Source: Diaphorobacter caeni (GTDB lineage: Bacteria > Pseudomonadota > Gammaproteobacteria > Burkholderiales > Burkholderiaceae_C). Taken from it: 64,000 nucleotides of DNA. Positions 49,653 to 59,221 of the stretch are shown here, piece by piece (position 1 is the first letter of the stretch; the number at the start of each line of letters is the position of its first letter). Location of the stretch: positions 1 through 64,000 of the forward strand of contig NZ_JADKYZ010000009.1 of the NCBI RefSeq assembly GCF_015354245.1, written 5' to 3'. The notes under the pieces were generated by a model that did no database searches, was not told the DNA's origin, and was given only the letters and a program-made list of their open reading frames with translations. A program made the translations under genes and the position numbers.

Positions 49653-50672
49653 TTACTTCTGTTCGCGCGCGCTCTTCACAGCAGCATTCACCTCGTCCCA
49701 GGTCGATTGCCCCACCGACTTGGCGATATTGGCGTTCACGCTCGTGAGCTTCTCGCGCATGCGGTTGACTTCGGCGGACGACAGCTCGTTGACCTGCATG
49801 CCCTTCGATTTCAGATCGGCCAGCGCCTTGGCCGCTTCTTCGCGTGTGTCCTTGCGCTCGAACTCGCGGCTCTTCACGGCGGCGTCCTGCAGCACCTTCT
49901 TTTCGGCAGGCGTGAGCTGATCCCACCACTTCTTGCTGACGGTGACGATCCAGGGGCTGTAGACGTGGTTGGTGACCGTGAGGTACTTCTGCACTTCATA
50001 GAACTTGCTGGACAGCACGGTGTTGTACGGATTTTCCTGACCATCGACCGCCTTGGTTTCCAGCGCGGTGAACAGCTCGGAGAACGGCAGCGGCACGGCG
50101 TTCGCGCCCAGCGCCTTGAAGCTGTCGAGGAACACGTTGTTTTGCATCACGCGCAGTTTCACGTCATTGAGGTCTTCCACCTTGGTGACCGGACGCTTGC
50201 TGTTGGTGAGGTTGCGGAAGCCGTTTTCCCAGTAGACCAGACCGACCAGGCCCTTGGCTTCGAGCTTGGCCTTTACTTTGTCTCCCATCGGGCCGTCGAG
50301 CACGGTGTCGGCTTCCTTGGCCGACGTGAACAGGAACGGCGTGTCCCAGATGCCCATCTCGGGCACGAGACCGACCAGCGTGGCGGTGGAGCCGACCATC
50401 ATCTCCTGCGCGCCGCCGATCAGCGCCTGCTGCATCTGGGTGTCGGAGCCGAGGGACGCGTTGCCGATGGCGCGAACCTTCATCTTGCCGCCGGTGGCCT
50501 TTTCGACCTCTTTGGCGAACAGGCGCGCGGCGCGGCCTTGGTTGGATTCATCGACCAGCCCGAAGCCGAAGCGCACGATGCGCGGCTTGAAGTCCTGCGC
50601 CTGCGCGAAGCCTGCGGCGGTGGAAGCGACGGCGGCCACGGCCAGCGCGCAGAGGGTGAATTTGATTCGCAT
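49653..50672 (-). CDS. TRAP transporter substrate-binding protein (DctP)
   Basis: About 339 residues from the ATG at 50672 (a start 7 codons upstream is less likely). Signal peptide (LCALAVAAVASTAAGFAQAQ) and DctP-family motifs: RIVRFGFGLVDESNQGRAAR, GSDTQMQQALIGGAQEMMVG, LRVMQNNVFLDSFKALGANA, VDGQENPYNTV with the substrate Arg. It captures a sugar acid in the periplasm; gluconate is inferred from operon partners gntK/edd/eda. It is followed by edd. Confidence 0.88.
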   Translation of the reverse strand: MRIKFTLCALAVAAVASTAAGFAQAQDFKPRIVRFGFGLVDESNQGRAARLFAKEVEKATGGKMKVRAIGNASLGSDTQMQQALIGGAQEMMVGSTATLVGLVPEMGIWDTPFLFTSAKEADTVLDGPMGDKVKAKLEAKGLVGLVYWENGFRNLTNSKRPVTKVEDLNDVKLRVMQNNVFLDSFKALGANAVPLPFSELFTALETKAVDGQENPYNTVLSSKFYEVQKYLTVTNHVYSPWIVTVSKKWWDQLTPAEKKVLQDAAVKSREFERKDTREEAAKALADLKSKGMQVNELSSAEVNRMREKLTSVNANIAKSVGQSTWDEVNAAVKSAREQK

Positions 50673-50748
50673 GGGTGATTTCTCCTCGGTCAAAACAAAA
50701 GGAAGGGTCAGGCGGAAAACGAAAGTCCTGTGCCGGTCAACGCAGCCG

Positions 50749-52029
50749 TCAGTGCATCCACTTGAGCGGCGCGGTCACGATCTGCGGGAAGATGATGAAC
50801 AGAATCAGCAGCAGCACATACATGAGCAGGAACGGCGTCGTTCCCCGGATGACGGTCTCCATGCGGATGCGTCCGACGCCCGCCACCACGTTCTGCACGG
50901 TGCCGACCGGCGGAGTGATCAGGCCGATGCAACCCACATAGATGAACATGAAGCCAAAGTACACCGGATCGATGCCCGCCTTCACGGCCAGCGGCGCGCA
51001 GACCGGGCCGAAGATCAGGATGGTCGGCGTCAGGTCCATCGCGGTGCCGACGACGAGCAGGAAGACCATCATCAGCGCCATGAACCACATCGGGTTGCTC
51101 ATCACGCTCGTGAAGCTCTCGGCCAGCATGTTGGGCAGATCGGCCAGCGTGATCATGTAGGCGGTCACCGTAGCAGCGCCGCACAGGAACATCACCACCG
51201 CCGTCGTCTTGCCCGCGTTGAGGAAGACGTCGTAGAGCTTGCTCCAGGAAAGCTGGCGATAGACGAACATCGAGACGATCAGCGCGTAGACCGCAGCCAC
51301 CACGGCCGCCTCGGTCGGCGTGAAAATGCCACCCTTCAGACCGCCCAGAATGATCACCGGCATCATCATCGCCCAGAAGCTCTGCACCAGCGCCTTCATG
51401 CGCTCGCCCCAGCCGACGCGCGGCATCGAGGGCAGATCGTTCTTGCGGGCGATCCACCACCACGCACCGATCAGGAAGATGCCCATCATCAGGCCCGGCA
51501 CGATGCCCGACAGAAACAGCTTGCTGATGGAGGTATTGGTCGTCACGCCATAGATCACGAACGGCATCGACGGCGGAATGATCGGCGCGATGATGCCGCC
51601 CGAAGCCAGCAGACCGGCGCTGTAGCCGGGCGGGTATTTCTGGTCGCGCATCATCGGCAGCAGAATCGTCGCGAGCGCGGCGGTGTCGGCAATTGCCGAA
51701 CCGCTCATCGACGCGAGCAGCACGGCCGCACCGATCGCCACAAAGCCCAGACCGCCACGGATGTGGCCGCAGAAGGCGCGCGCCAGATCGATGATGCGGC
51801 GCGACAGACCGCCCGCGTTCATCAGCTCACCGGCCAGAATGAAGAACGGCACGGCCAGCAGCGGAAAGTTGTCGAAGCCTGCCTGCAGGTTCTGCGCGAG
51901 CAACTGCGAGTCGAAGAAGTCGAGGTGCCACATCAGCGCGACACCGGTGAGGATCAGCGCATGCGCGATCGGCATGCCGATGACCATGCCGCCAATCAGC
52001 ACAGCCAGAAAAATGAGGGTGACGATCAT
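50749..52029 (-). CDS. TRAP transporter large permease (DctM)
   Basis: A 426-residue membrane protein with about 12 helices; GMPIAHALILTGVALMWHLD near the start, then AVPFFILAGELMNAGGLSRR (GELMN motif), SGSAIADTAALATILLPMM (SGS-A-x-A-D), and GCIGLITPPVGTVQNVVAG are characteristic of DctM. It moves the substrate with Na+ symport together with DctQ and DctP. It lies 34 bases after dctQ and 76 before dctP. Confidence 0.92.
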   Translation of the reverse strand: MIVTLIFLAVLIGGMVIGMPIAHALILTGVALMWHLDFFDSQLLAQNLQAGFDNFPLLAVPFFILAGELMNAGGLSRRIIDLARAFCGHIRGGLGFVAIGAAVLLASMSGSAIADTAALATILLPMMRDQKYPPGYSAGLLASGGIIAPIIPPSMPFVIYGVTTNTSISKLFLSGIVPGLMMGIFLIGAWWWIARKNDLPSMPRVGWGERMKALVQSFWAMMMPVIILGGLKGGIFTPTEAAVVAAVYALIVSMFVYRQLSWSKLYDVFLNAGKTTAVVMFLCGAATVTAYMITLADLPNMLAESFTSVMSNPMWFMALMMVFLLVVGTAMDLTPTILIFGPVCAPLAVKAGIDPVYFGFMFIYVGCIGLITPPVGTVQNVVAGVGRIRMETVIRGTTPFLLMYVLLLILFIIFPQIVTAPLKWMH

Positions 52030-52063
52030 GTTGTTCAGTCCTTGTGCGGTCGCCGCGTCTGCG

Positions 52064-52576
52064 TCATTCCACTTCCGCGCCTTCGGTCACGGGCGGCTCG
52101 CCGCGCAGCAGATCCACCACCACGCAGACCAGCAGACCCACCGCCAGCACCAGCGTGGCAGCGGCGCCAAGGGCAAGCGGATAGCCCAGCACCGTGCTGT
52201 AGCTGTCCATACCGGCCTTCACCTGCTCCCAGGAGCCCACAAGCAGCAGCACCATGCAGGCCGTCACCAGCAGTTGACTGACCCAGAACAGCGCTTTTTT
52301 GGGCGCACCTTTCAGACGCGAAGTCAGCATGTCGAAGCCGAGGTGCTTGCCCTCGAACGCGGTGACGATGGCGCCGACCGCCACCAGCCAGACGAACAGC
52401 AGGCGCGAGATTTCCTCGTAAGACACGATGCTGGTCGCGAACACATAGCGCAGCACGACGTTGACGAACACGGCGATCACCATGCCCGCAAGCGCGGCCA
52501 CCATGAAATGCTCGGCCAGACGCTTGATCAACGGCTTGCGCTCGGGGGCGGCTTCGTTGGGGTGTGGAGTGGTCAT
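52064..52576 (-). CDS. TRAP transporter small permease (DctQ)
   Basis: A 170-residue protein with four membrane helices (FMVAALAGMVIAVFVNVVLR, LLFVWLVAVGAIVTAF, LVTACMVLLLVGSW, AATLVLAVGLLVCVVVDLL), matching DctQ. It holds the complex with DctM. The first part (RYVFATSIVSYEEISRLLFV) is the usual DctQ signature. It follows gntK by 43 bases. Confidence 0.9.
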   Translation of the reverse strand: MTTPHPNEAAPERKPLIKRLAEHFMVAALAGMVIAVFVNVVLRYVFATSIVSYEEISRLLFVWLVAVGAIVTAFEGKHLGFDMLTSRLKGAPKKALFWVSQLLVTACMVLLLVGSWEQVKAGMDSYSTVLGYPLALGAAATLVLAVGLLVCVVVDLLRGEPPVTEGAEVE

Positions 52577-52619
52577 TTCTCCGGGTCCTTCTGTCTTGTG
52601 TTGATCTCTTCGACTCGGC

Positions 52620-53174
52620 TCAGGCGCGGCCTGACGACTGAATCCAGCGCATGCGCTCGGCCCATGCCACGACCTGCGTCTGCAGTTCTGCGATCGGCAG
52701 CGTGGCGTTCAAGGTCAGCACATCGGACTCGTCGGCAGGTCGCTCGAGCGTGGCGAACTGGTTGGCCACGAGCGCGGGCGAGAAGAAATGCCCCGGCCGC
52801 TGCTCGACACGCTGCAGCGCATCGTCGTAGCTCAGGTCGAGAAAAGCGAATCCCATCCGCGAATTGGCGACACGCAGTCGGTCGCGGTATTTGCGACGAA
52901 GTGCGGAACAAGTCAGGACGACACCCTGCCCCCCCACCTGCGGCGCGAGCAGCGCGGCCAGCTGGTCGAGCCAGCCCGCACGGTCGTCGTCGGTCAGCGG
53001 AATGCCTGCCGACATCTTCTCGATGTTGGCCGCCGGGTGATATGCATCGCCCTCCAGCAGCCGCCAGCCAAGCGCGTTCGCGCAGGCCTCAGCCACGCTC
53101 GACTTGCCGCAGCCCGACACGCCCATCACGACGATGGCCGGAGTGCCGATTGTTTGGATAGCGCTATCCTGCAT
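52620..53174 (-). CDS. gntK: Gluconokinase
   Basis: A 184-residue GntK: Walker A VVMGVSGCGKSSVAEACANA (about residues 15-34), WRLLEGDAYHPAANIEKMSA, GIPLTDDDRAGWLDQLAALL, TCSALRRKYRDRLRV and HFFSPALVANQFATLERP. It phosphorylates gluconate to 6-phosphogluconate. The start at 53174 is unusual because codons 2-6 are the GGATAGCGCTATCC operator; no better start exists, as the next candidate would cut into the P-loop. A good ribosome-binding site is not visible upstream. Confidence 0.93.
   Translation of the reverse strand: MQDSAIQTIGTPAIVVMGVSGCGKSSVAEACANALGWRLLEGDAYHPAANIEKMSAGIPLTDDDRAGWLDQLAALLAPQVGGQGVVLTCSALRRKYRDRLRVANSRMGFAFLDLSYDDALQRVEQRPGHFFSPALVANQFATLERPADESDVLTLNATLPIAELQTQVVAWAERMRWIQSSGRA
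53156..53169. promoter_or_regulatory. GntR/LacI-type operator 1 (inside gntK start)
   Basis: GGATAGCGCTATCC, a perfect 14-base palindrome with the central CG typical of LacI-family operators, lies in codons 2-7 of gntK. Its twin is at 53300-53313. Confidence 0.75.
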
Positions 53175-53299
53175 AATTCAAAAAAGAAGACCGACTCCCC
53201 GAAAGCCATCGACAACAACCGCCATAAACACGGCCACATTGGTTGCCCCTTCTGCGGAGAATCCATCTTTGGGTATAAATATTTCCAGTGAACTGGGTT

Positions 53300-53313
53300 G
53301 GATAGCGCTATCT
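53300..53313. promoter_or_regulatory. GntR/LacI-type operator 2 (upstream of the regulator)
   Basis: GGATAGCGCTATCT, 13 of 14 bases identical to operator 1 and 144 bases away, 40 bases before the regulator's TTG. The pair could allow looping and joint control of both divergent transcripts. Confidence 0.75.
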
Positions 53314-53352
53314 TACTTCACAATCGATGCTGTTCCGCCCTAGGAGTTACCC

Positions 53353-54390
53353 TTGTCAGACACCTCTTCCGCACCGAAACGAAACCGTCGCGCCAGCGGC
53401 CGTGTCACCCTTGCCGACGTGGCGAGGGCGGCGGAGGTCAGCCCGATCACGGTCTCACGCGCCCTGCGGGGCGAGCGCAGCGTGGACAAGGAGCTGGTCG
53501 AGCGGGTGCGCAAGGCGGTGGATGCACTCCACTACGTACCCGATCCGGCGGCACGCGCCCTCGCCTCGCAGCGCAGCACGCAAGTGCTGGTGCTGGTGCC
53601 GCTGCTCTCGAACAACCTGTTCGTGGATGTGCTCGAGTCGATTCACCGCACGCTGTTTCCGCAAGGCTTTCTGCCGCTGATCGGCGTGACCCACTACGAC
53701 ACCGCCGAAGAGGAACTGCTGCTGCGCACCTACCTGCCGCATCGCCCCGCGGGGCTGCTCGTCACCGGCTTCGACCGCAGCGAGGCGGCGCGCCAACTCA
53801 TCGCGCGAAGCGGCGTGCCTTGCGTGCACATGATGGAAACGAGCAGCGCGCCCGATGTCGGCAGCGTTGGCTTCTCGCAGGCCAAGGCCGGAGCGGCGAT
53901 GACGCGCCATCTTCTGGACCGGGGTTACCGGCGCATCGCCTTCGCGGCCGCCCAGCTCGATCCGCGCGTGATGCAACGGGCCGAGGGCTACCGCCGCGCG
54001 CTCAAGGAAGCGGGCCTGTACGATCCGCGTCTCGAAATGCTGAGTCCGGAGCCCTCCTCCATTGCGCTCGGCGGACGGCTGTTCGAAGACATGCTTTCCC
54101 ACAATCCCGACGTGGACGCCGTCTTCTTCTGCAACGACGATCTGGCACAGGGGGGGCTATTGGCGGCGAGTCGCATGGGCATTTCCGTGCCGGGCCGCGT
54201 GGCGATGGCGGGATTCAACGACCTCGCGGGCAGCGACCAGATGTTCCCGCCCCTCACCACCGTGCGCACCCCACGCAAGCAGGTCGGCGAGGCGGCCGCG
54301 CAGATGCTGCTTGGGCTGATGCGCGGAAATCTGCCCAAGCCGCGGGCAGTCGAGCTGGACTACGAGCTGGTGGTGCGGCAGAGCACCTGA
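53353..54390 (+). CDS. gntR: LacI-family repressor of gluconate genes (GntR-like)
   Basis: A 345-residue LacI protein that begins at a TTG at 53353 with AGGAG 8 bases upstream. HTH and hinge: GRVTLADVARAAEVSPITVS, then RALRGERSVDKELVERVRKA (residues 16-55); effector domain from about residue 70 (QVLVLVPLLSNNLFVDVLES). It is divergent from gntK-dctQMP-edd-eda, with palindromic operators at both promoters, so it most likely represses them until gluconate or a derivative binds. The gene symbol is by role, not by proven orthology. Confidence 0.85.
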   Translation: MSDTSSAPKRNRRASGRVTLADVARAAEVSPITVSRALRGERSVDKELVERVRKAVDALHYVPDPAARALASQRSTQVLVLVPLLSNNLFVDVLESIHRTLFPQGFLPLIGVTHYDTAEEELLLRTYLPHRPAGLLVTGFDRSEAARQLIARSGVPCVHMMETSSAPDVGSVGFSQAKAGAAMTRHLLDRGYRRIAFAAAQLDPRVMQRAEGYRRALKEAGLYDPRLEMLSPEPSSIALGGRLFEDMLSHNPDVDAVFFCNDDLAQGGLLAASRMGISVPGRVAMAGFNDLAGSDQMFPPLTTVRTPRKQVGEAAAQMLLGLMRGNLPKPRAVELDYELVVRQST

Positions 54391-54514
54391 AGAGCGTGTT
54401 TGCGATCTCGGCACCTTGCAGGATGACCGGGGTGGAGTGCAAAGCGCAAACCACGGAACCACCCGATGTCGCGCCTGCAAGGTCGCCTAGAAATCTTTAT
54501 CTGGCGTTCAGAGT

Positions 54515-55054
54515 TCAGGGCAGCAGAATCACTTCCACGCGGCGTGCTTCCGCATTCGAGCCGCTGGCTTGCGATTGCTCTGGCTTCTTCAGATCGATCC
54601 TGTCTTCGGCCACGCCGAGGGACTTGAGCGCATCGGCAACGGCGATGGCGCGCAGCTTGGCGAGTTCCTGGTTCTTTGCGAGGTCACCGGTGGAGTCGTG
54701 GTAGCCGGAGATCTGGGCGCGCTTGCCGCCTTCGACCACGCCCTTGATCACTTCGACCAGCGCGGTGTTGGCGCCGGGAGCGACTTCAGCCTTGCCGGAG
54801 GCGAAGAAGAACTTCACCAGACCGTTGTCCATCACGACGACGGAGGCGGCGTCTTCTGCGATCACGTTGCCACCGGCACCGATCGTGGTGACCTCAACGG
54901 TCTTGACAAGGGCTGGCTTGGCTGGTGCGTGGGCGATGCCGCGCTTGTAGACCACGACGCCGACGACGGTCGAAACCACCAGAGCGATCAGGGCGAAAAG
55001 GAAACCAAGGGCAAAGCGTTGTTGGCTGTCGTCGTCGGAAGAATTGAAGGACAT
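54515..55054 (-). CDS. OmpA-family membrane-anchored protein
   Basis: About 179 residues from the ATG at 55054. N-terminal membrane helix (FALGFLFALIALVVSTVVGV, about 13-32), a linker domain (VKTVEVTTIGAGGNVIAEDA), and an OmpA_C-type domain (LVKFFFASGKAEVAPGANTA, then KRAQISGYHDSTGDLAKNQE and LAKLRAIAVADALKSLGV) that would bind peptidoglycan from the inner-membrane side. The usual Arg in the last motif is kept in NAEARRVEVIL. The frame opens further upstream, but the Asp/Ser-rich start at 55054 is family-like. Function is probably envelope structure. Confidence 0.8.
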   Translation of the reverse strand: MSFNSSDDDSQQRFALGFLFALIALVVSTVVGVVVYKRGIAHAPAKPALVKTVEVTTIGAGGNVIAEDAASVVVMDNGLVKFFFASGKAEVAPGANTALVEVIKGVVEGGKRAQISGYHDSTGDLAKNQELAKLRAIAVADALKSLGVAEDRIDLKKPEQSQASGSNAEARRVEVILLP

Positions 55055-55128
55055 GAGTTGGGACTCCGTTGATAAATAATTCGTGATATGTTGGTCAGAC
55101 AAAACCTGTCAATTGTAGAGTGCCTGAC

Positions 55129-55722
55129 ATGCCGACGACGCCCGTACCCATCCGCGACCCTGCACCGATGCTCGAAAGAGCGCTCGATGAGTGGGGCGGC
55201 GACGAGGATCTGTGGGTATTTGGCTACGGTTCGCTGATCTGGCGACCGGATTTTGACTACTCCGAACGTCGCGACGCCAAGGTGTTCGGCTGGCACCGTG
55301 CGCTCAAGATGTGGAGCCGCGTGAACCGGGGTACGCCCGACTGTCCGGGGCTCGTGTTCGGCATGCTCTCCGGCGGCAGTTGCCGGGGCGTGATCTTTCG
55401 CGTGGACAAGGCGCACGGTCGCGAGGTGATGATCAACCTCTGGGCACGCGAGATGGTGATGGGCGTCTATGACCCGCGCTGGCTCGAATGCCACACCAGC
55501 GAGGGGCCGATCAGATCGCTGGCTTTCACGCTGTCGAGAAAGAGCCCGAGCCATACCGGGATACTGAGTGACGATGAGTACTGCCGGATCTTCGCCGAGG
55601 CGACCGGCAAGTTCGGCACGACCCACGACTATGCGCGCGCCACGCATGAGCAACTGCTGCAGATGGGCATCGAGGACCGCGCGCTGGCCAGGCTGCTGAG
55701 TCTTCCCAAACCGCGCGCTTGA
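55129..55722 (+). CDS. Gamma-glutamylcyclotransferase (ChaC family)
   Basis: About 197 residues from the ATG at 55129 (a GTG 3 codons upstream is possible). LWVFGYGSLIWRPDFDYSER (YGSLIW loop that binds the gamma-glutamyl group), GTPDCPGLVFGMLSGGSCRG, LWAREMVMGVYDPRWLECHT with the catalytic Glu in the ARE motif. ChaC enzymes degrade glutathione to 5-oxoproline and Cys-Gly in the cytoplasm. It stands alone between divergent and codirectional genes. Confidence 0.88.
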   Translation: MPTTPVPIRDPAPMLERALDEWGGDEDLWVFGYGSLIWRPDFDYSERRDAKVFGWHRALKMWSRVNRGTPDCPGLVFGMLSGGSCRGVIFRVDKAHGREVMINLWAREMVMGVYDPRWLECHTSEGPIRSLAFTLSRKSPSHTGILSDDEYCRIFAEATGKFGTTHDYARATHEQLLQMGIEDRALARLLSLPKPRA

Positions 55723-55837
55723 TGCGAGGATGCTGGCTGGCGTGCAGGCGCCGGATCTTGGCTGAAGTTGCGTGAAGAGTCGTGAGTGCTTGCCGCTCGC
55801 TTGATTCCCTCCATTCGTAACAAGAGGTTTGCTCAAC

Positions 55838-56374
55838 ATGTCCATACGATCCGGTCTCTCCCTTGCCGCCGCGGCTGCGGTGCTCGCCCTTGCGGGCTGT
55901 GGTTCCACCTCCACTTCGCCGACCAAGCCACAGGCGGTCGGCGAACTCGAAGCCACGCGCGGCAACGACGCCAAGGGCACCGTGCGTTTCATGCAGACGG
56001 CCGACAACGTGGTGCTCGCGACCGGCCAGATCACCGGGCTCAAGCCCAATGCCGAGCATGGCTTCCACATCCACGACAAGGGCGATTGCTCGAGCGGTGA
56101 CGGCATGAGCGCCGGCGGCCACTTCAATCCCACGGGCTCGGCCCACGGCAAGTACGGTGCGGATGCCCACCATGGCGGCGACCTGCCCAGCCTGCGTGCC
56201 GACGCCAACGGCGTGGCCCGCTTCAATGCGGAAATCCGCGGCATCAGCATCAAGACCGGCGCGGCCAACGACATCGTCGGCCGTGGCCTGATCGTCCATG
56301 CCGATCCCGACGACTTCAAGACCCAGCCCACCGGCAACGCGGGTGCGCGTCTGGCCTGCGCGGTGATCAAGTAA
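55838..56374 (+). CDS. sodC: Cu/Zn superoxide dismutase (lipoprotein)
   Basis: About 178 residues from the ATG at 55838 ([20 protein letters not shown], lipobox ALAGC). The copper ligands are visible in [20 protein letters not shown] and [20 protein letters not shown] (zinc site), GGDLPSL and [24 protein letters not shown] carries the disulphide Cys at the end. It removes superoxide in the periplasm, probably tethered to a membrane. It precedes pdxH by 46 bases in the same direction. Confidence 0.93.
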   Translation: MSIRSGLSLAAAAAVLALAGCGSTSTSPTKPQAVGELEATRGNDAKGTVRFMQTADNVVLATGQITGLKPNAEHGFHIHDKGDCSSGDGMSAGGHFNPTGSAHGKYGADAHHGGDLPSLRADANGVARFNAEIRGISIKTGAANDIVGRGLIVHADPDDFKTQPTGNAGARLACAVIK

Positions 56375-56420
56375 AGGGTCGCCGCTCATCAGGGGTGGTC
56401 AGGCGAGGCACAATGTCCGC

Positions 56421-57071
56421 ATGACCACTCCTCTTTCCTCCCAGATCGCCGATCTGCGCAAAAGCTATGAGCGCGCGGAACTCAGCGAGGACGCTTCCAG
56501 AAGCGATCCGCTCCAGCAGTTTGACCAGTGGCTCAATGAAGCCATCGCCGCCCAGGTCCCCGAACCCAATGCCATGACCCTCGCCACCGTGGCCGGTGAC
56601 ATGCGCCCCAGCACGCGCATCGTGCTGATCAAGGGTTATGACGAGCGCGGCATCGTCTGGTTCACCAACTACGACAGCCGCAAGGGCCGCCAGATCGCGG
56701 GCAATCCGTTTGCCGCGCTGCAGTTTCACTGGGTTGAGCTTGAGCGCGTCGTGCGCATCGAAGGCCGTGTCGAGAAAGTCAGCGACGAGGAAAGCGACGC
56801 CTATTTCAAGAGCCGCCCGCTGGATTCGCGCATCGGCGCCTGGGCCAGCCCGCAAAGCCAGGTGATCGCGAGCCGCAACGTGCTGGTGACCAATGCCGCC
56901 AAGTACGGTGCCAAGTTCATGCTGAACCCGCCGCGTCCGCCGCATTGGGGGGGCTTTCGCCTCGTTCCCGATCGCTGGGAGTTCTGGCAGGGCCGCAAGA
57001 GCCGCCTGCACGACCGCCTGTCCTATCGCACGGACGGCGGCGACTGGATTCGCGAGCGCCTCGCACCCTGA
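56421..57071 (+). CDS. pdxH: Pyridoxamine 5'-phosphate oxidase
   Basis: A 216-residue Pdx[10 protein letters not shown]-like start ([20 protein letters not shown]), [20 protein letters not shown] (FMN binding), [59 protein letters not shown] and [20 protein letters not shown] at the C-terminus. It oxidises PNP or PMP to pyridoxal 5'-phosphate with FMN and O2. All family motifs are intact. Confidence 0.95.
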   Translation: MTTPLSSQIADLRKSYERAELSEDASRSDPLQQFDQWLNEAIAAQVPEPNAMTLATVAGDMRPSTRIVLIKGYDERGIVWFTNYDSRKGRQIAGNPFAALQFHWVELERVVRIEGRVEKVSDEESDAYFKSRPLDSRIGAWASPQSQVIASRNVLVTNAAKYGAKFMLNPPRPPHWGGFRLVPDRWEFWQGRKSRLHDRLSYRTDGGDWIRERLAP

Positions 57072-57108
57072 CCTTCAGCTCATCTGCCTTGAGATCGCAA
57101 CCACGCGC

Positions 57109-58049
57109 TCAAGGCTGGATGATGTGGGAGACCCAGATCGCAAGCGGCAGCGTGGCAAGCGCAATCAGCGTCGATGCCGCGATGCTCGCCGAAACCTCCT
57201 GCTGCATCACGCCGTAGCGCTGCGTGAAATAGAACACGTTCGCCCCCACCGGCATGGCGGCGATCACGAACATCACCGCCAGAGGCAGACCCGACACGCC
57301 GAGCAACGGCGCGATCGCGAGCACCAGCGCGGGCATGACCAGGTTCTTCACGAAAGAAATCGACAAGGCGGCGCGCAGATTGCTGTCAAAGCGGGTGTAG
57401 GCCAGCGAGATGCCTACCAGCAGCAGCGCCATCGGGCTCAGCGCGTTGCCGATCATCTGTAGCCCTTGTCGAGCCCGGCGGGCAGCTGCAGCCCGGTCTG
57501 CGCGAACACGAGGCCGATCAGAATCGGCAGCGGCACCGGGTGAATGATGCTTTTTCGCGCGGCCTGCAGGAGCGTGCGCCACAGCGGCCTTGGAGCTTGA
57601 TCGCCGCGCGCCGTGGCTTCGCGGGTTTCGGCCAGCTCGAAGATCAGCGTGGCCGACGTCAACAGAATCAGCGAGTGCAGTGACACCAGCGTGAACAGCA
57701 CGATCAGCGCCGAATCGCCAAAGACGAACTGGGTGATCGGCACGCCGATCATCACCGTGTTGCCGAACACGCAGGACAGTGCCTCCGCTGCTGCCCGCTT
57801 GGAAAAGCCACGCACCAGCAGCGTGCCGATGAAGAGAATCGCCACCACCGAGAAGTAGAGAACGACGGGTTTGAAATCCAGTTCCTGCAACCGCACCTGC
57901 CCCATGGTGCGGAACAGCAGCGCGGGAGTGAGCACCAGAAAAACCAGATTGCTCAAATCCTTGATGGCCGCGTCGCGAACCCATCCTATGCGAGCCACCA
58001 ACCAACCAAGGGCAATGCAGAACAGGACGGGGATCAGGGAGGAAAGCAT
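57109..58049 (-). pseudogene. AEC-family transporter, frameshifted
   Basis: The start at 58049 gives MLSSLIPVLFCIALGWLVAR, then FGNTVMIGVPITQFVFGDSA and IHPVPLPILIGLVFAQTG, typical of the AEC (auxin efflux carrier) family, about 300 residues with 10 helices. The frame stops at 57453 after LPAGLDKGYR, but another frame continues without a gap: QMIGNALSPMALLLVGISLA, then MFVIAAMPVGANVFYFTQRY, ending WVSHIIQP at 57109. One missing base near 57460-57464 (after GACAAGGGC on the coding strand) would restore a normal protein. Either a pseudogene or a sequencing error. It would be an inner-membrane exporter of an organic acid. Confidence 0.85.
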
Positions 58050-58124
58050 GGATTGGTAAGCCGCCAGTTGTCGCGAGCCACAGAAGAAAAAGCGATTTGA
58101 AATAGGACTGCGATCCCGTGGATT

Positions 58125-59090
58125 CTAGGAGCAGTCCTGCTTGAGCATGGCCTTTGATATCACGCCGGCAAGCTGTTCTGCCAATTCCGCTTTGGGAGAG
58201 CCGCGCAGCCAAGCCAGGCCTACCGGCGGCAGTATCCATTTCAGCGGCCGCGACAGCACCTGTGCGTTGCCCGTATCAGCCACCATGCGGGCGATGTCGC
58301 CGGGAAGCACCGTGATTCCACGACTCAGGCGGCGCATGACGGATGATATGGCGCGAATCGAGTATGTCTCGATGACTGGAATGGGAACCTGCTTTCCCGC
58401 CTCGGCAAAAATCGCATTGATGGCATGCCGAATCGGCGTGTTGCTGGGCGGGAAAATCCATTCCATCTCGGACAGCTCTGCGATTTCGGGCAGAGGCATA
58501 TCGGCCATGCGTTGAGCGCTGTCGTTGGCGACGACAAGGTAGGCCTGCTGCCCGTACAAAGGCACCTGAACCACTTCATCCTCGATGCTTTGATGTGAAA
58601 ACCTGCAGACCGCGCAATCCAGCTCCCGATTGCGCACGGACTCCATCAGATTCAGCGACGTGTCCTCATGAGCCATGAGAGTCATGCGTGGCGTCATGGA
58701 AAGAAGGTGCTCCCACATGGCGTCCAGCGCACTGGATGCCACATACGGAATATGGCCGACGCGCAAATGCCCTTGCCGTCCTTGCTGCACAGCGGCCAGC
58801 TCCTGCTGAAGCACCGTCGCATCCAACAGCGCGAGACGTGCGCGTTTCAGCACGACCTCTCCTTCCGCCGTAGGCTCCAGACCGCGTCTGGTTCGCACGA
58901 ACAGAGGAAGCATGAATATGTCCTCGATGTCCGCCAATGCCTTGGTGATGGTGGGTTGACTCAGCGACATCTGCTGAGCCACACGGGTGACCGAGCGGTA
59001 CTTGCCAATGGCATCAAGCAATACGTAGTGCCTCAATTTGAGGCGATTTTCGATGCGAGTGGCCAAGCGATCGAGCATGGGGGCTGCCAT
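58125..59090 (-). CDS. LysR-family regulator (tricarboxylate/GGT operon type)
   Basis: A 321-residue LysR protein with HTH at about residues 19-80 (LKLRHYVLLDAIGKYRSVTR, then VAQQMSLSQPTITKALADIE) and LEPTAEGEVVLKRARLAL; the effector domain follows (HLRVGHIPYVASSALDAMWE). It is divergent from the GGT-Bug-GAF operon (about 130 bases between starts, AT-rich), and is therefore its probable regulator. The effector is not known. Confidence 0.87.
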   Translation of the reverse strand: MAAPMLDRLATRIENRLKLRHYVLLDAIGKYRSVTRVAQQMSLSQPTITKALADIEDIFMLPLFVRTRRGLEPTAEGEVVLKRARLALLDATVLQQELAAVQQGRQGHLRVGHIPYVASSALDAMWEHLLSMTPRMTLMAHEDTSLNLMESVRNRELDCAVCRFSHQSIEDEVVQVPLYGQQAYLVVANDSAQRMADMPLPEIAELSEMEWIFPPSNTPIRHAINAIFAEAGKQVPIPVIETYSIRAISSVMRRLSRGITVLPGDIARMVADTGNAQVLSRPLKWILPPVGLAWLRGSPKAELAEQLAGVISKAMLKQDCS

Positions 59091-59221
59091 AGAGAACGAG
59101 CAAAAGATAAAGCATAGAAGTTTATCTATGCATCTATCATCAAATATTCAATTACATCTATTTCAAATCTCTAAAATTTGATGCTCACATAGCTTTGCGC
59201 GCCCCACAGCGCACCACTGGA

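Noticed and set aside
50254-52281. 675-codon rightward frame opposite the TRAP genes
   Set aside because: Shadow; His/Arg/Gln-rich without domain resemblance.
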